Positions 40,147-48,982 of a DNA stretch of 64,000 bases are shown here, one piece after another (within the stretch, counting starts at the first letter, position 1; the number at the start of each line of letters is the position of its first letter). A model generated the notes under the pieces. The model was not told where the DNA came from, made no database searches, and saw only the letters and a program-made list of their open reading frames with translations. The stretch is from CAWJNF01 sp963844235 (lineage in GTDB: Bacteria; Actinomycetota; Thermoleophilia; Gaiellales; Gaiellaceae). The stretch covers positions 1,116,001-1,180,000 of the forward strand of contig CAWJNF010000008.1 in NCBI GenBank assembly GCA_963844235.1, read 5' to 3'. Made by a program: the position numbers and the translations under genes.

Positions 40147-40172
40147 GCGCGGCGAGTCTAACCCGCCGTCGA

Positions 40173-41048
40173 TTAGCGGAACACGCCGATCAGCGCCCCG
40201 CCGCCGACCACCAGCACGGCAGCGAGCACGATGTGGCGCCCGACTCCCTCGCTGCGTCCGAAGACGAGAAAGGCGAGGAGGACCGACCAGAGCACGTTCG
40301 TGCCGGCGAGCGGGGCGAAGACCGTGACCGGCCCGGCCTGGAGCCCGTGGAGAAACGTGAAGTAGATCGACGCCATGAAGATGCCGCACGGAAGCCACGG
40401 CAGGAAAGCGCGTCGCAGCACGGTTGGGCGAAGGAAGCTCCGGCGCCTCATCACGACGTAGGCGAGGAGCAGCAGCACCGCGCCCGCAACCATCGTGGTC
40501 GCGGCGAGCAGAGGATCGACGTCCCGATTCTCCGAGAGGCCGCGGACCGTGTTGTCACGCCCCGCCTGCATCACGGCCGCCACGAGCGCCAGCACGATCC
40601 CGATCCGCTTGAAGTCGGCGGGCCGATCGCGCTCCCACGCAATCGTGACCCCGCCGGCGACGATGAGAACCGTGCCGACGATGAGGGGCGCCTCGAACGG
40701 CTCGTCGAGGAAGGTAACGGCGATCAGCACTGAGAACAGGGGCGCGACGCCCATCGCGATGGCCGCCCGCGAGACCCCAGCGTCCCGAAGCGCCTTCACC
40801 CACAGGATCTGCGAGGCGCCGGGCACGAACATGCCGGCGACGAAGTACGGCCAGAGCTCGCCGGCGTCGACCTCGTCCGCAGTGACGCCAGACGCGGCCG
40901 TGACCGCGACGAGGATCGGGAGCGCGATGACCGCCATGACGAAGCCCCCGACCTCGGCGTCCGGAAACCACCGCATCGCGAGCCTCGCCGCCACGTTGAC
41001 GGCGCCGAGCAGGACTCCGGCCAAGCAGCCGTAGAGGACGACGGTCAC
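40173..41048 (-). CDS. EamA-family (DMT) transporter
   Basis: About 291 residues with ten hydrophobic helices in two EamA repeats (about 1-140 and 150-290), the usual drug/metabolite transporter layout. Direction of transport is normally efflux of small metabolites. GTG at 41048 is my choice; another in-frame GTG at 41054 is equally possible and neither has a strong ribosome site. It starts the long minus-strand catabolic array and is divergent from the asparaginase-like gene with a short palindrome in the 92-nt gap. The substrate is unknown. Confidence 0.87.
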   Translation of the reverse strand: MTVVLYGCLAGVLLGAVNVAARLAMRWFPDAEVGGFVMAVIALPILVAVTAASGVTADEVDAGELWPYFVAGMFVPGASQILWVKALRDAGVSRAAIAMGVAPLFSVLIAVTFLDEPFEAPLIVGTVLIVAGGVTIAWERDRPADFKRIGIVLALVAAVMQAGRDNTVRGLSENRDVDPLLAATTMVAGAVLLLLAYVVMRRRSFLRPTVLRRAFLPWLPCGIFMASIYFTFLHGLQAGPVTVFAPLAGTNVLWSVLLAFLVFGRSEGVGRHIVLAAVLVVGGGALIGVFR

Positions 41049-41126
41049 GGTGGCCACCCTATGAGGGGGCGCCACCGAGCGGCCCGGAGAACGCATCGAC
41101 GGCTCCCGCCACTCCGTGCCAATAGT

Positions 41127-41141
41127 CCTCATACGATGAGG
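41127..41141. promoter_or_regulatory. Palindrome CCTCAT-ACG-ATGAGG in a divergent promoter
   Basis: A perfect 6-bp inverted repeat with a 3-nt centre. It ends at the first base of the asparaginase-like GTG start and sits between two divergent operons, so it is a possible operator. Confidence 0.35.
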
Positions 41142-42127
41142 TGGTGGCCGCACTGCCCAGGATCCGCCTCGTCGCCGTCGGCGGCACCATCTCGTGCGTT
41201 GCACAGGAAGCCTCCCCGGGATCCCTGCCTACGCTCACGGCAGCGGACATCGTCGAGGCGACGCCCGAGCTCGCGGCCCTGGCCGACCTCGAGCTCGCCG
41301 ACTTCGCGACGATCGCGAGCTTCGCCGTCACGCCGGCCGACATGCGCGCGCTGGCCGAGGAGGTCACGAGAGCGCTCGACGACGGCTGCGCCGGCGTGGT
41401 CGTCACGCACGGCACGGACACGATCGAGGAGAGCGCCTACGCCCTCGCGCTCATGGTCCCCCGCGGCCGCCCCGTGGTGCTCACCGGCGCCATGCGGGGT
41501 CCGAGCATCCCCGGCACGGAGGGCGAGGGGAATCTCGTCGCCGCCGCCGCCGTCGCCGCCGACGAGCGCTTCGGCGCCGCGGGCCCGGTCGTCGTCCTGA
41601 ACGACGAGGTCCACGCCGCCCGCTTCGTGGCGAAGTCGCATTCCACCCGGCTTTCGACCTTCGCGTCGGCCGGCGCCGGGCCCCTCGGCGAGGTGGCCGA
41701 GCGCAGGCCCCACCTCTGGTATCGCCCCGTCTGGGAGGACTACCTCGGCCTGCCGGAGTCGCTCGACGGGATCGACGTCGAGATCGTCCGTATGGTGACG
41801 GGCGCGGGCCCGGCGCAGCTCGCCGGCGCGCTCGAGCGCCGGCCGGCCGCGATCGTGATCGACGGCTTCGGCGGCGGACACGTGCCCCCGCCGCTCGTTC
41901 CCGTCGTCGCCGAGGCGGTCGCCGCGGGCATCCCGGTCGTCATGGCGCCGCGCCCGCCGGGCGGACGGACGCTCGAGCGCACCTACGGGATGCCCGGCGG
42001 TGAGATGGACCTCGTCGGGCTGGGCGTGATCCCGGCCGGCCACCTGCCGCCCCACAAGACCCGCCTGCGACTTCTCGTCGGCCTCGCCCTCGGCCGCGAG
42101 CCGTCGACGCTCTTCCCGGTCTCGTGA
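41141..42127 (+). CDS. Asparaginase-family amidohydrolase
   Basis: A 328-residue L-asparaginase-like enzyme without signal peptide. The first catalytic Thr is T16 in VGGTISC, and the second site T92-D93 lies in THGTDTIEES, with the supporting Lys in FVAKSHSTRLSTF. Family members deamidate asparagine, glutamine or related amides. It is first in a plus-strand operon with a CoA-transferase, crotonase and a B12 mutase (stop overlaps the next start as GTGA). A role on an amide precursor of the CoA pathway is more likely than simple asparagine use; that is inference. Confidence 0.88.
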   Translation: MVAALPRIRLVAVGGTISCVAQEASPGSLPTLTAADIVEATPELAALADLELADFATIASFAVTPADMRALAEEVTRALDDGCAGVVVTHGTDTIEESAYALALMVPRGRPVVLTGAMRGPSIPGTEGEGNLVAAAAVAADERFGAAGPVVVLNDEVHAARFVAKSHSTRLSTFASAGAGPLGEVAERRPHLWYRPVWEDYLGLPESLDGIDVEIVRMVTGAGPAQLAGALERRPAAIVIDGFGGGHVPPPLVPVVAEAVAAGIPVVMAPRPPGGRTLERTYGMPGGEMDLVGLGVIPAGHLPPHKTRLRLLVGLALGREPSTLFPVS

Positions 42128-43299
42128 CCGCGCCGCCCCCGCTCGCCGGACTACGGGTGCTCGAGCTGACGCACTACCTCGCAGGTCCGTACTGCACGCT
42201 CTTCCTCGCCGACCTGGGCGCCGACGTGATCAAGATCGAGTCGCCGGATCACCCCGACCTCGGCCGCGCCATGCCCGGCTGCCGGATCGAGGGCGAGCCC
42301 GCGTACTTCCACTGCCTCAACCGCGGCAAGAGAAGCGTCGCCCTCGACCTGAAGAGCGAGGCCGGCCGTGCGGCCTTCTATCGCCTCGTCGAGACCGCGC
42401 AGGTCGTGGTCGACAACTTCCGCCTGGGGGTCATGGAACGACTCGGAGCAGACTCTGAGACCCTGCGCCGGATGAACCCGAGCCTCGTCACCTGCTCGCT
42501 GACGGGCTTCGGCGCCACAGGGCCCAAACGCGACTTGCCCGCGTACGACTACCTGATCCAGGCCCTGTCGGGGATGATGAGCCTGACCGGCGACCCTGGC
42601 GGCAAGCCGACGAAGTACGGCATCTCGATCGTCGACCACACCTCTGGTGTCATGGGTGCGTTCGCCATCCTCGCGGCCCTGCGTGGGGTCGAGCAGACGG
42701 GCATCGGCCGGCACGTCGACCTGGCGTTGCTCGACTCGCACGTGCACATGCTCACGTACCTGGCCGCCGATTACCTCAACTGCGGCATGGAGCCCGAGCG
42801 CTACGACGACTCGGCGCATCCGTACATCGTCCCGTCGCAGCGCTTCTCGACCCGCGACGGCGACCTCGTGATCATGCCGATGGCCGACCGGATGTGGATC
42901 CAGCTCTGCGAGGCGCTCGAGCTCGGCGACCTCGAGGCGGACACGGAGCTCCGTACCGCCGACGGGCGTCTGCAGAACCGGGATCGAATCGTCCGCCGGC
43001 TCGTCGAGGAGTTCTCCGCCAGGGAAACGGCCCCCACAGTCGAGCTCCTCGTCGCCCACGGGGTCCCGGCCGCGCCGGTCAACTCGGTGCCGGAGATCCT
43101 CGCCGACCCGCAGATCGAGGCGCGTGAGATGGTGGTCCAGGCCGACGGCGTGAGGATGCTCGGGAACCCGATCAAGCTCTCCGGCGACGACGGGCAGCCG
43201 TACAGTCGCGCACCTCATCTCGGTGAGCACACGGAGGAAGTGCTGCTCGCGGCCGGTCTTCCGCCCGAGGAGGTGGGCGTGCTGTGGCCGGCGAGCTGA
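42124..43299 (+). CDS. Class III CoA-transferase (CaiB/BaiF family) (1)
   Basis: Transfers CoA between carboxylic acids via an aspartyl-CoA intermediate; 391 residues. Family features are ELTHYLAGPYCTLFLADLGADVIKIE at the N-terminus, the LDLKSEAG segment, and the catalytic Asp at D171 in SIVDHTSGVMGA. GTG start overlaps the asparaginase stop as GTGA, and the 3' end overlaps the crotonase start by 16 nt. It probably activates the acid released by the preceding hydrolase for the downstream crotonase and mutase. Confidence 0.92.
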   Translation: MTAPPPLAGLRVLELTHYLAGPYCTLFLADLGADVIKIESPDHPDLGRAMPGCRIEGEPAYFHCLNRGKRSVALDLKSEAGRAAFYRLVETAQVVVDNFRLGVMERLGADSETLRRMNPSLVTCSLTGFGATGPKRDLPAYDYLIQALSGMMSLTGDPGGKPTKYGISIVDHTSGVMGAFAILAALRGVEQTGIGRHVDLALLDSHVHMLTYLAADYLNCGMEPERYDDSAHPYIVPSQRFSTRDGDLVIMPMADRMWIQLCEALELGDLEADTELRTADGRLQNRDRIVRRLVEEFSARETAPTVELLVAHGVPAAPVNSVPEILADPQIEAREMVVQADGVRMLGNPIKLSGDDGQPYSRAPHLGEHTEEVLLAAGLPPEEVGVLWPAS

Positions 43300-44051
43300 T
43301 CCTCGAGCAGGACGGTCACGTCGTTCGTCTGACGCTGAACCGGCCGGCGCAGCGCAACGCTGTGACTCCCGAGCTGATCGAGGAGGCACTGGAGGCGTTC
43401 GACCGCATCGATGCGGATGCGGATATCCGTGTCGTCGTCCTGACCGGGGCCGGCACGGCGTTCTGCGCCGGCTTCGACATCAACCGGATCGACAGCGCGG
43501 GAGGCGCCGCCGGGGCGTCCGAGCGCCTCTGCTCGCGCGTCCGGGCGCTGCGCGTGCCGGTCGTGGCGAAGGTGAACGGCGTCGCCTCGGGCACAGGTTG
43601 CGACCTCGCGGTCTCCTGCGACCTGCGCATCGCTTCCGAGGCGGCACGCTTCCAGATGCCCCCGGCGAAGCTCGGCGTTCTCTACGAGACGGGCGGCATG
43701 GCCCGCCTCGTGCAGACCGTCGGCCCGGCGTTCGCGCGGGAGCTGCTCCTCTGCGGCGAGCCGGTAGAGGCAGCGCGAGCCTTCCAGATGGGCCTCATCA
43801 ACCGGCTCGTCCCGGCCGAGCGCCTCGACGCGGAGACCGAGGTCGTGCTCGACACGATCGCGGCCAACGCGCCGCTCTCCGTCGCCGCGTCGAAGCTCGC
43901 GGTGACCGCCATCGCCGACGGAGTGTCGCCCACCGGGACGGCGCTCGCGGCGCTCGAGGAGGCGCGCCGCCGCGTGTGGGCGAGCGAGGACGCGAAGGAA
44001 GGGCCGCGGGCCTTCCGGGAGCGGCGCCCGCCAACGTTCCGGGGGTCGTAG
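43284..44051 (+). CDS. Crotonase-superfamily protein lacking both hydratase glutamates
   Basis: A 255-residue crotonase fold with oxyanion-hole segments CAGFDINRI and GVASGTGCDLAVSCD. The two acid/base Glu of enoyl-CoA hydratases are replaced: Asp in GTGCDLAV, and Ala in MPPAKLGVLYETGG. A simple hydratase is therefore unlikely; isomerase, decarboxylase or hydrolase activities occur in such variants. GTG start at 43284 within the end of the CoA-transferase. The stop codon TAG is provided by the head of a palindromic repeat copy, hinting that the natural end was altered. Confidence 0.88.
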   Translation: MAGELILEQDGHVVRLTLNRPAQRNAVTPELIEEALEAFDRIDADADIRVVVLTGAGTAFCAGFDINRIDSAGGAAGASERLCSRVRALRVPVVAKVNGVASGTGCDLAVSCDLRIASEAARFQMPPAKLGVLYETGGMARLVQTVGPAFARELLLCGEPVEAARAFQMGLINRLVPAERLDAETEVVLDTIAANAPLSVAASKLAVTAIADGVSPTGTALAALEEARRRVWASEDAKEGPRAFRERRPPTFRGS

Positions 44052-44071
44052 GGGCCGGATGCATCCGGCCC
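44048..44071 (+). repeat. 25-nt palindromic repeat, copy 5 (2-nt loop)
   Basis: Same arms with a 2-nt GC centre, making a perfect 20-bp palindrome. Its GTAG head contains the stop codon of the preceding crotonase gene. Confidence 0.9.
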
Positions 44072-44102
44072 GCCCGCCCAGGCGAGCGCGCTGCGAATCC
44101 GG

Positions 44103-45689
44103 TTGAATTCGCTCGAGGAGAGCGCCATCACGACGGAAAACGACAGACGCACCTCCCCCTCCGGGATCCCGCTCGAGCGGATCTACGGGCCCGACGAGGC
44201 CGGCACGTACCCGTTCACGCGCGGGATCCACCCCGACATGTACCGCGGCCGCCGCTGGACGATGCGCCAGTACTCGGGACTCGGCACGGCCGCGCAGACG
44301 AACGAGCGCTACCGGTTCCTACTCGCTCAGGGCGCCACCGGCCTCTCGGTGGCGCTCGACCTGCCGACGCAGATCGGCTACGACTCGGACGACCCCGACG
44401 TCGAGGAGGAGGTCGGGCGGGTCGGCGTCGCGATCGACACGCTCGCCGACATGGAGGCGATCTTCGACGGCATACCGCTCGGCGAGGTGTCGACGTCGTT
44501 CACGATCAACGGCACCGCAGCGATCCTGCTCGCCATGTACGTCGCCGTGGCCGAGAAGCAGGGCGTGCCCGCCGACCAGATCCGCGGCACGATCCAGAAC
44601 GACATCCTCAAGGAGTACGTCTCCCGGGGCACCTGGATCTTCCCGCCCGAGCCTTCGCTGCGACTCATCGTCGACACGATCGAGTTCTGTCTCGAGCGCG
44701 CTCCGCGCTTCAACCCGATCTCGGTCGCCGGCGCCCACTTCCGCGATGCGGGCGCGACGGCGGTGCAGGAGCTCGCCTTCACGCTCGCGGACGCGATCAC
44801 GTACGTCGAGCGCTGCCGCGCCCGCGGGCTCTCCGTCGACGAGGTGGGCCGCCAGCTCAGCTTCTTCTTCTACACCCACACCGACTTCTTCGAGGAGGTG
44901 GCGAAGTACCGGGCGGGCCGGCGGCTGTGGGCGCGCATCATGCGCGATCGCTTCGGCGCCACGTCCGACCGGGCCTGCATGTTCCGCGTCGGCTGCGTCT
45001 GCGGCGGCGCCTCGCTGACGGCCGAGCAGCCGCTCAACAACGTCGTGCGGGTCGCCTATCAGGCGCTCGCGGCCACGCTCGGCGGCGTCCAGTCCATGTT
45101 CACCTGCGCCTGGGACGAGGCGCTGACGATCCCGAGCGAGGAGACGGCGGAGCTGGCGCTTCGCACGCAGCAGGTGCTCGCCGAGGAGACGGGCGTCGCA
45201 GCCGTCGTCGACCCCCTCGGCGGATCGCATTACGTGGAGGAGCTGACCGACCGCTTCGAGGCCGAGGCGGAGCGCATCATCGCCGAGATCGAGGAGCTCG
45301 GCGGCATGGTGCCGTGCATCGAGAACGGGACGATCCAGCTCTGGATCGCCGACCGCGCCTACGAGGACCAGCGACGGCTCGAGAGCGGCGACCGCGTCCT
45401 CGTGGGCGTCAACAAGTACCGCCGCGAGGAGGCCCCACCGAGCGTCGAGCTCTACGAGGTCGACACGGAGGAACTGGCCGCGCAGATCGAGCGCGTCCGG
45501 CGGGTGCGCAGCGAGCGGGATCCGCAACGGGCGGAGGGCGCGCTGGCACGGCTGCGGGAGGCCGCGACGGGCACCGAGAACCTGATGCCCTACCTCGTCG
45601 AATGCTCCCGCGCCTACTGCACGCTCGGCGAGATGGTCGCCGTCCTGCGCGGCGTCTTCGGCGTCTTCCGCGAGCCGGCGGTCATCTGA
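44103..45689 (+). CDS. Methylmalonyl-CoA-mutase-type large subunit
   Basis: B12-dependent acyl-CoA mutase catalytic part, 528 residues. Specificity positions are Y57 in TMRQYSGLG and R175 in YVSRGTWIFPP, the Tyr/Arg pair that binds the free carboxylate of methylmalonyl-CoA (or ethylmalonyl-CoA). This differs from the Ile/Gln pair of the mutase at 15320-16987. TTG start at 44103 is the best of several weak candidates. Unlike the other mutase, its cobalamin subunit is 214 nt away with a palindromic repeat between. In the operon it would convert a branched dicarboxylyl-CoA to succinyl-CoA. Confidence 0.92.
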   Translation: MNSLEESAITTENDRRTSPSGIPLERIYGPDEAGTYPFTRGIHPDMYRGRRWTMRQYSGLGTAAQTNERYRFLLAQGATGLSVALDLPTQIGYDSDDPDVEEEVGRVGVAIDTLADMEAIFDGIPLGEVSTSFTINGTAAILLAMYVAVAEKQGVPADQIRGTIQNDILKEYVSRGTWIFPPEPSLRLIVDTIEFCLERAPRFNPISVAGAHFRDAGATAVQELAFTLADAITYVERCRARGLSVDEVGRQLSFFFYTHTDFFEEVAKYRAGRRLWARIMRDRFGATSDRACMFRVGCVCGGASLTAEQPLNNVVRVAYQALAATLGGVQSMFTCAWDEALTIPSEETAELALRTQQVLAEETGVAAVVDPLGGSHYVEELTDRFEAEAERIIAEIEELGGMVPCIENGTIQLWIADRAYEDQRRLESGDRVLVGVNKYRREEAPPSVELYEVDTEELAAQIERVRRVRSERDPQRAEGALARLREAATGTENLMPYLVECSRAYCTLGEMVAVLRGVFGVFREPAVI

Positions 45690-45705
45690 CGAACGCCGGA
45701 GGCCT

Positions 45706-45730
45706 GTAGGGGCCGGATCTCATCCGGCCC
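45706..45730 (+). repeat. 25-nt palindromic repeat, copy 6
   Basis: Perfect copy, 16 nt after the mutase large-subunit stop. The rest of the 214-nt gap up to the small-subunit start shows no gene; GGAGGTACGCT near 45885-45895 could be a ribosome site or -10 region. Confidence 0.9.
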
Positions 45731-45903
45731 GCCGCCGTAAGTTCTCTGCGTCTCCCCGGTTGTAGAGGCGAATCCCGCCGGCGAGACGAGCAGCCCGGCG
45801 AGCGCACCGAGCGCGCGCACGAGTGCCGATCGCCGCACGCTGTACGGGCTCGAGCCGCGCGCGAAGCGCGTGAGGGGCTCCGTGGGAGGTACGCTGTCGA
45901 GCC

Positions 45904-46320
45904 TTGCGCAAGGCCGACACGGACAAGCGCCCGCTGCGCATCCTGATCGCGAAGCCCGGTCTCGACGGGCACGATCGCGGCGCCAAGGTCGTCGCGCGGG
46001 CGCTGCGCGACGGCGGCTTCGAAGTCGTGTACCTCGGCCTGCGAAAGACGCCGCGCGAGATCGTCGCCGCGGCGCTCCAGGAGGACGTCGACGCGATCGG
46101 GCTCTCGGTGCTCTCGGGAGCCCATGTCGGGCTCTCGCGGAAGGTGGTCGCCGAGCTCGAGCGCGAAGGGCTCGACGTCCCCGTGATCGTCGGCGGCACG
46201 ATCCCCGAGCAGGACGTCGAGAAGCTGCGCACGGCTGGAGTCGCCGCGGTCTTCCCGACCTCGACGCCGCTCGCGACGCTACCGGAGCTCGTGCGTGCCG
46301 CCATCGGCGGACGTGCCTAG
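45904..46320 (+). CDS. Cobalamin-binding small subunit of methylmalonyl-CoA mutase
   Basis: A 138-residue B12 domain with base-off motif DGHDRG at 21-26, LSVLSGAH and VGGTIPEQD. The position that is Asp in the other small subunit (FGVDTP) is here Ser in FPTSTP, consistent with a different substrate. TTG start at 45904. It is separated from its large subunit by 214 nt including a palindromic repeat, so expression balance is less tightly coupled than at 15.3 kb. It converges on the LivF stop, 1 nt away, with no terminator. Confidence 0.9.
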   Translation: MRKADTDKRPLRILIAKPGLDGHDRGAKVVARALRDGGFEVVYLGLRKTPREIVAAALQEDVDAIGLSVLSGAHVGLSRKVVAELEREGLDVPVIVGGTIPEQDVEKLRTAGVAAVFPTSTPLATLPELVRAAIGGRA

Positions 46321-46321
46321 C

Positions 46322-47041
46322 TCAGACGGCGAGGTAGCGCTCGATCACCTCGGGCGCGCCGGCCTGCTCGGCCGTACCCTCCCAGTCGACCTGACCCTTC
46401 TCGATGAAGTAGACGCGGTCGGCGACGTCGAGCGCGAGGCGGTGGTTCTGCTCGGTGAGCAGAATGCCGATGCCCTCGCCGCGCATGGCCTGGAGCCGCT
46501 CGGCGATTCCCTTGACGACCATCGGCGCGAGTCCCTCGCTCGGCTCGTCGAGCATGAGCAGCTTCGGACCGGCCAGCATCGCCCGCGCCACTGCGAGCAT
46601 CTGGCGCTCGCCGCCCGAGAGAGTGCCGGCACTGTTCCCTTTCAGCTCGGCAAGCTTCGGGAACGTGCGATATGCATCGTCCGGGGTCCACCGGGCGCCC
46701 CCGTCCTCTCCTCCTCGAACGAGCTCGAGATTCTCGTTCACTGTGAGGTTGGGGAAGGCGCGCGAGCCCGACGGGACGAGCGACAGGCCTTTGCGCACCC
46801 GCTTGAACGACGCCATGTGCGAGATGTCCTCTCCGGCGAGCCTCACCGCCTGGGCGCGGCTGGTGACCACGCCCGCGATCGCCATCAGCGCGGTCGTCTT
46901 GCCTGCGCCGTTGCGTCCGAGCACGGCAACGGCCTCCCCCCGCTCGACCCGCAGGTTGAGGTCGAAGATGACCTGGCTCTTGCCGTAGAAGGCGTCGAGC
47001 GCCGCGATCTCGAGGACCGGAGGCGCCGCATCGCTGCTCAT
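46322..47041 (-). CDS. livF: Branched-chain amino acid-type ABC transporter ATPase LivF
   Basis: A 239-residue ATPase with Walker A GRNGAGKTT at 42-50, signature LSGGERQML, Walker B LLMLDEPSEGLAP, and the LivF-specific ILLTEQNHRLALDVADRVYF end. Works as a heterodimer with the LivG domain that is fused to LivM just upstream. ATG at 47041 overlaps the LivM-LivG stop as ATGA. Transporters of this class also carry amides and urea (AmiS/UrtABCDE-like), so the substrate is open. Confidence 0.93.
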   Translation of the reverse strand: MSSDAAPPVLEIAALDAFYGKSQVIFDLNLRVERGEAVAVLGRNGAGKTTALMAIAGVVTSRAQAVRLAGEDISHMASFKRVRKGLSLVPSGSRAFPNLTVNENLELVRGGEDGGARWTPDDAYRTFPKLAELKGNSAGTLSGGERQMLAVARAMLAGPKLLMLDEPSEGLAPMVVKGIAERLQAMRGEGIGILLTEQNHRLALDVADRVYFIEKGQVDWEGTAEQAGAPEVIERYLAV

Positions 47042-48981
47042 CCTGCAACCTCCTCCTCGGTGATCTCGCCGAGGTAGGCCCGCTGCACGTCGGGATTGGC
47101 GCGTACCTGCTCGGGCGTCCCCTCGGCGAGCACGGCGCCGTAGTGGAGCACGGTGATGTAGTCGGCGATGCCGAACACGACCTCCATGTCGTGCTCGACG
47201 AAGAGCACGGTGAGCTCCTCGGAGTGGGCGATCTTGCGGATCAGCTCGACGGCGGTCCTCGTCTCTGCCGGCGAGATCCCAGCGGTCGGCTCGTCGAGGA
47301 GCAGGAAACGCGACTCGACGGCGAGCGCGGTCGCGATCTCGAGGGAGCGCTGATCGCCGTGGGACAGCTCGCGCGCCCCGGTGAGACCGAACGCTGTCAG
47401 GCCCACACGATCGAGCAGCCCGGCGGCGCGCTCGACGACGCCCGGCGGATGTGTTCCGTAGAGCTTCCGAGTGCCGCCCTTCGCTGCCGCCTCGGCGATG
47501 GTCACGTTCGTCAACGCCGAAAGCTCCCAGAACAGGTTCGTCTGCTGGAACGACCGGCCGACTCCGCGCTTGACGAGCCTCCAGGGCTCCGCCCCGGTGA
47601 TGTCGTCACCTTCGAGCAACACCTGGCCCGAGTCTGGCTTTATCAGGCCGGTGATGAGGTTGAAGAGCGTCGTCTTGCCGGCGCCGTTCGGGCCGATGAT
47701 CGCGTGGATCGCACCCTTGCGAACGTGGAAGCTGACGTCGTTGACAGCGACGAGCCCGCCGAAGCTCTTGGTCAGGCCCTCGACGTCGAGGACGAGCTCG
47801 CGCTCGCTCCACTCGACCGGCGCCGCTGCCGCGACCGGCTCGACGTCGGGTAGATGGACTGCTTCCAGGTCGGCCGCGGCCTCGATCGGGGGGACGGCGA
47901 CGGCCTCCTTGCGGCCTACGACTCGATAGTAGATGGCGATGAACTGCGCGAGCAGCCAGTGGAGCAACCCCGACAGGCCGCCCGAGAGGACGAGCGCGAC
48001 GCCGAGCACGACGACGCCGAGCACGGTGTCCCAGAGCACCGTCCGCTCGATCACCTCGCTGAAGACGAAGAGGTAGAAGAAGGCGCCGGCAAAGGGTCCG
48101 AGGAAATAGCGCGTGCCGCCGATCAACGCCACGATCAGGGCGCGGGTCGAGAGGCCCCAGTCGACCTGGGCCGTGTTCACCTGCGTCTCACCGAGTACCG
48201 AGAGCCCACCCGCGATCGACGCGAAGGTCGCCGAGATCACGAAGGCAGACAGCTCATAGCGCTTCACCCAGAGGCCGGCGAACTCGGCGCGGCGGCGGTT
48301 CTCGCGGATTCCACGCAATGCGTCGCCAAACGGGGACTTCGTGATCACATACACGGCGCCCGTACACAGGAGGACGACGCCGAAGATGAACCAGTAGAGC
48401 TGGTCGGGGTGGAGGAACGCATTGATCCAGTCCGCGGCGAAGACGCCGTTCGTCCCGTTCGTGCCGCCCGTGAGGCTCTGCCAGCCGTGCGCGACTGCCC
48501 AGACGAGCTGGCCCACACCCAGGGTGAGCAGCGAGAAGTAGAGCTCCCGGCCCCGGAATACGACCAGCCCGATGACGAATCCCGCGGCGGCGCCCATCAG
48601 CGGCGTGAAGGCCAACCCGATCAGCGGGTCCTGGAGAAACGAGATCTCTTTGGCAGCCGGGATGCCCACGAGATAGGCGCCGAAGGCCCAGAACATCGCG
48701 TGGCCGAAGCTGATGAGGCCGACGTTTGCGACGAGGAAGTTGACGCTGAGCGCGAGCAGCCCGAGATAGAGGGCACGCTGCGCGATGATGTGGTCGCCGT
48801 CGCCTGCGAACAGCGGGATCAGGCCTGCGAAGACGATCATCGCGAGCCCGAGCACCCAGAGCGGCTTCCTTGCCGCGTCGTAGGCGGCCGGCGCCACCCG
48901 TAGCCGGCCGACGAGGTCGTGGTACGCGTCGGTCAGGCTACGAACCGGCGCCGACGAGAACTCCTGCGTCCTCTCCGCCAC
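47038..48981 (-). CDS. LivM-LivG fusion: permease plus ATPase in one polypeptide
   Basis: A 647-residue protein. Residues about 40-335 form a LivM permease with around eight to ten helices and the FRGRELYFSLLTLGVGQLVW and GIRENRRRAEFAG loops. A Pro/Ala/Glu/Val-rich linker spans about 345-390. A LivG ATPase follows with Walker A GPNGAGKTT near 428-436, VGRSFQQTNLF, the signature LSHGDQRSLEIA and LLLDEPTAGISP. Such fusions are known in some Actinobacteria and Proteobacteria. GTG at 48981 follows the LivH stop by one base. Confidence 0.9.
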   Translation of the reverse strand: MAERTQEFSSAPVRSLTDAYHDLVGRLRVAPAAYDAARKPLWVLGLAMIVFAGLIPLFAGDGDHIIAQRALYLGLLALSVNFLVANVGLISFGHAMFWAFGAYLVGIPAAKEISFLQDPLIGLAFTPLMGAAAGFVIGLVVFRGRELYFSLLTLGVGQLVWAVAHGWQSLTGGTNGTNGVFAADWINAFLHPDQLYWFIFGVVLLCTGAVYVITKSPFGDALRGIRENRRRAEFAGLWVKRYELSAFVISATFASIAGGLSVLGETQVNTAQVDWGLSTRALIVALIGGTRYFLGPFAGAFFYLFVFSEVIERTVLWDTVLGVVVLGVALVLSGGLSGLLHWLLAQFIAIYYRVVGRKEAVAVPPIEAAADLEAVHLPDVEPVAAAAPVEWSERELVLDVEGLTKSFGGLVAVNDVSFHVRKGAIHAIIGPNGAGKTTLFNLITGLIKPDSGQVLLEGDDITGAEPWRLVKRGVGRSFQQTNLFWELSALTNVTIAEAAAKGGTRKLYGTHPPGVVERAAGLLDRVGLTAFGLTGARELSHGDQRSLEIATALAVESRFLLLDEPTAGISPAETRTAVELIRKIAHSEELTVLFVEHDMEVVFGIADYITVLHYGAVLAEGTPEQVRANPDVQRAYLGEITEEEVAG

Positions 48982-48982
48982 G

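Noticed and set aside
45731..45903. Possible gene or riboswitch between the methylmalonyl-type mutase subunits
   Set aside because: No frame has coding character, and I see no cobalamin-riboswitch B12-box sequence or comparable conserved structure.
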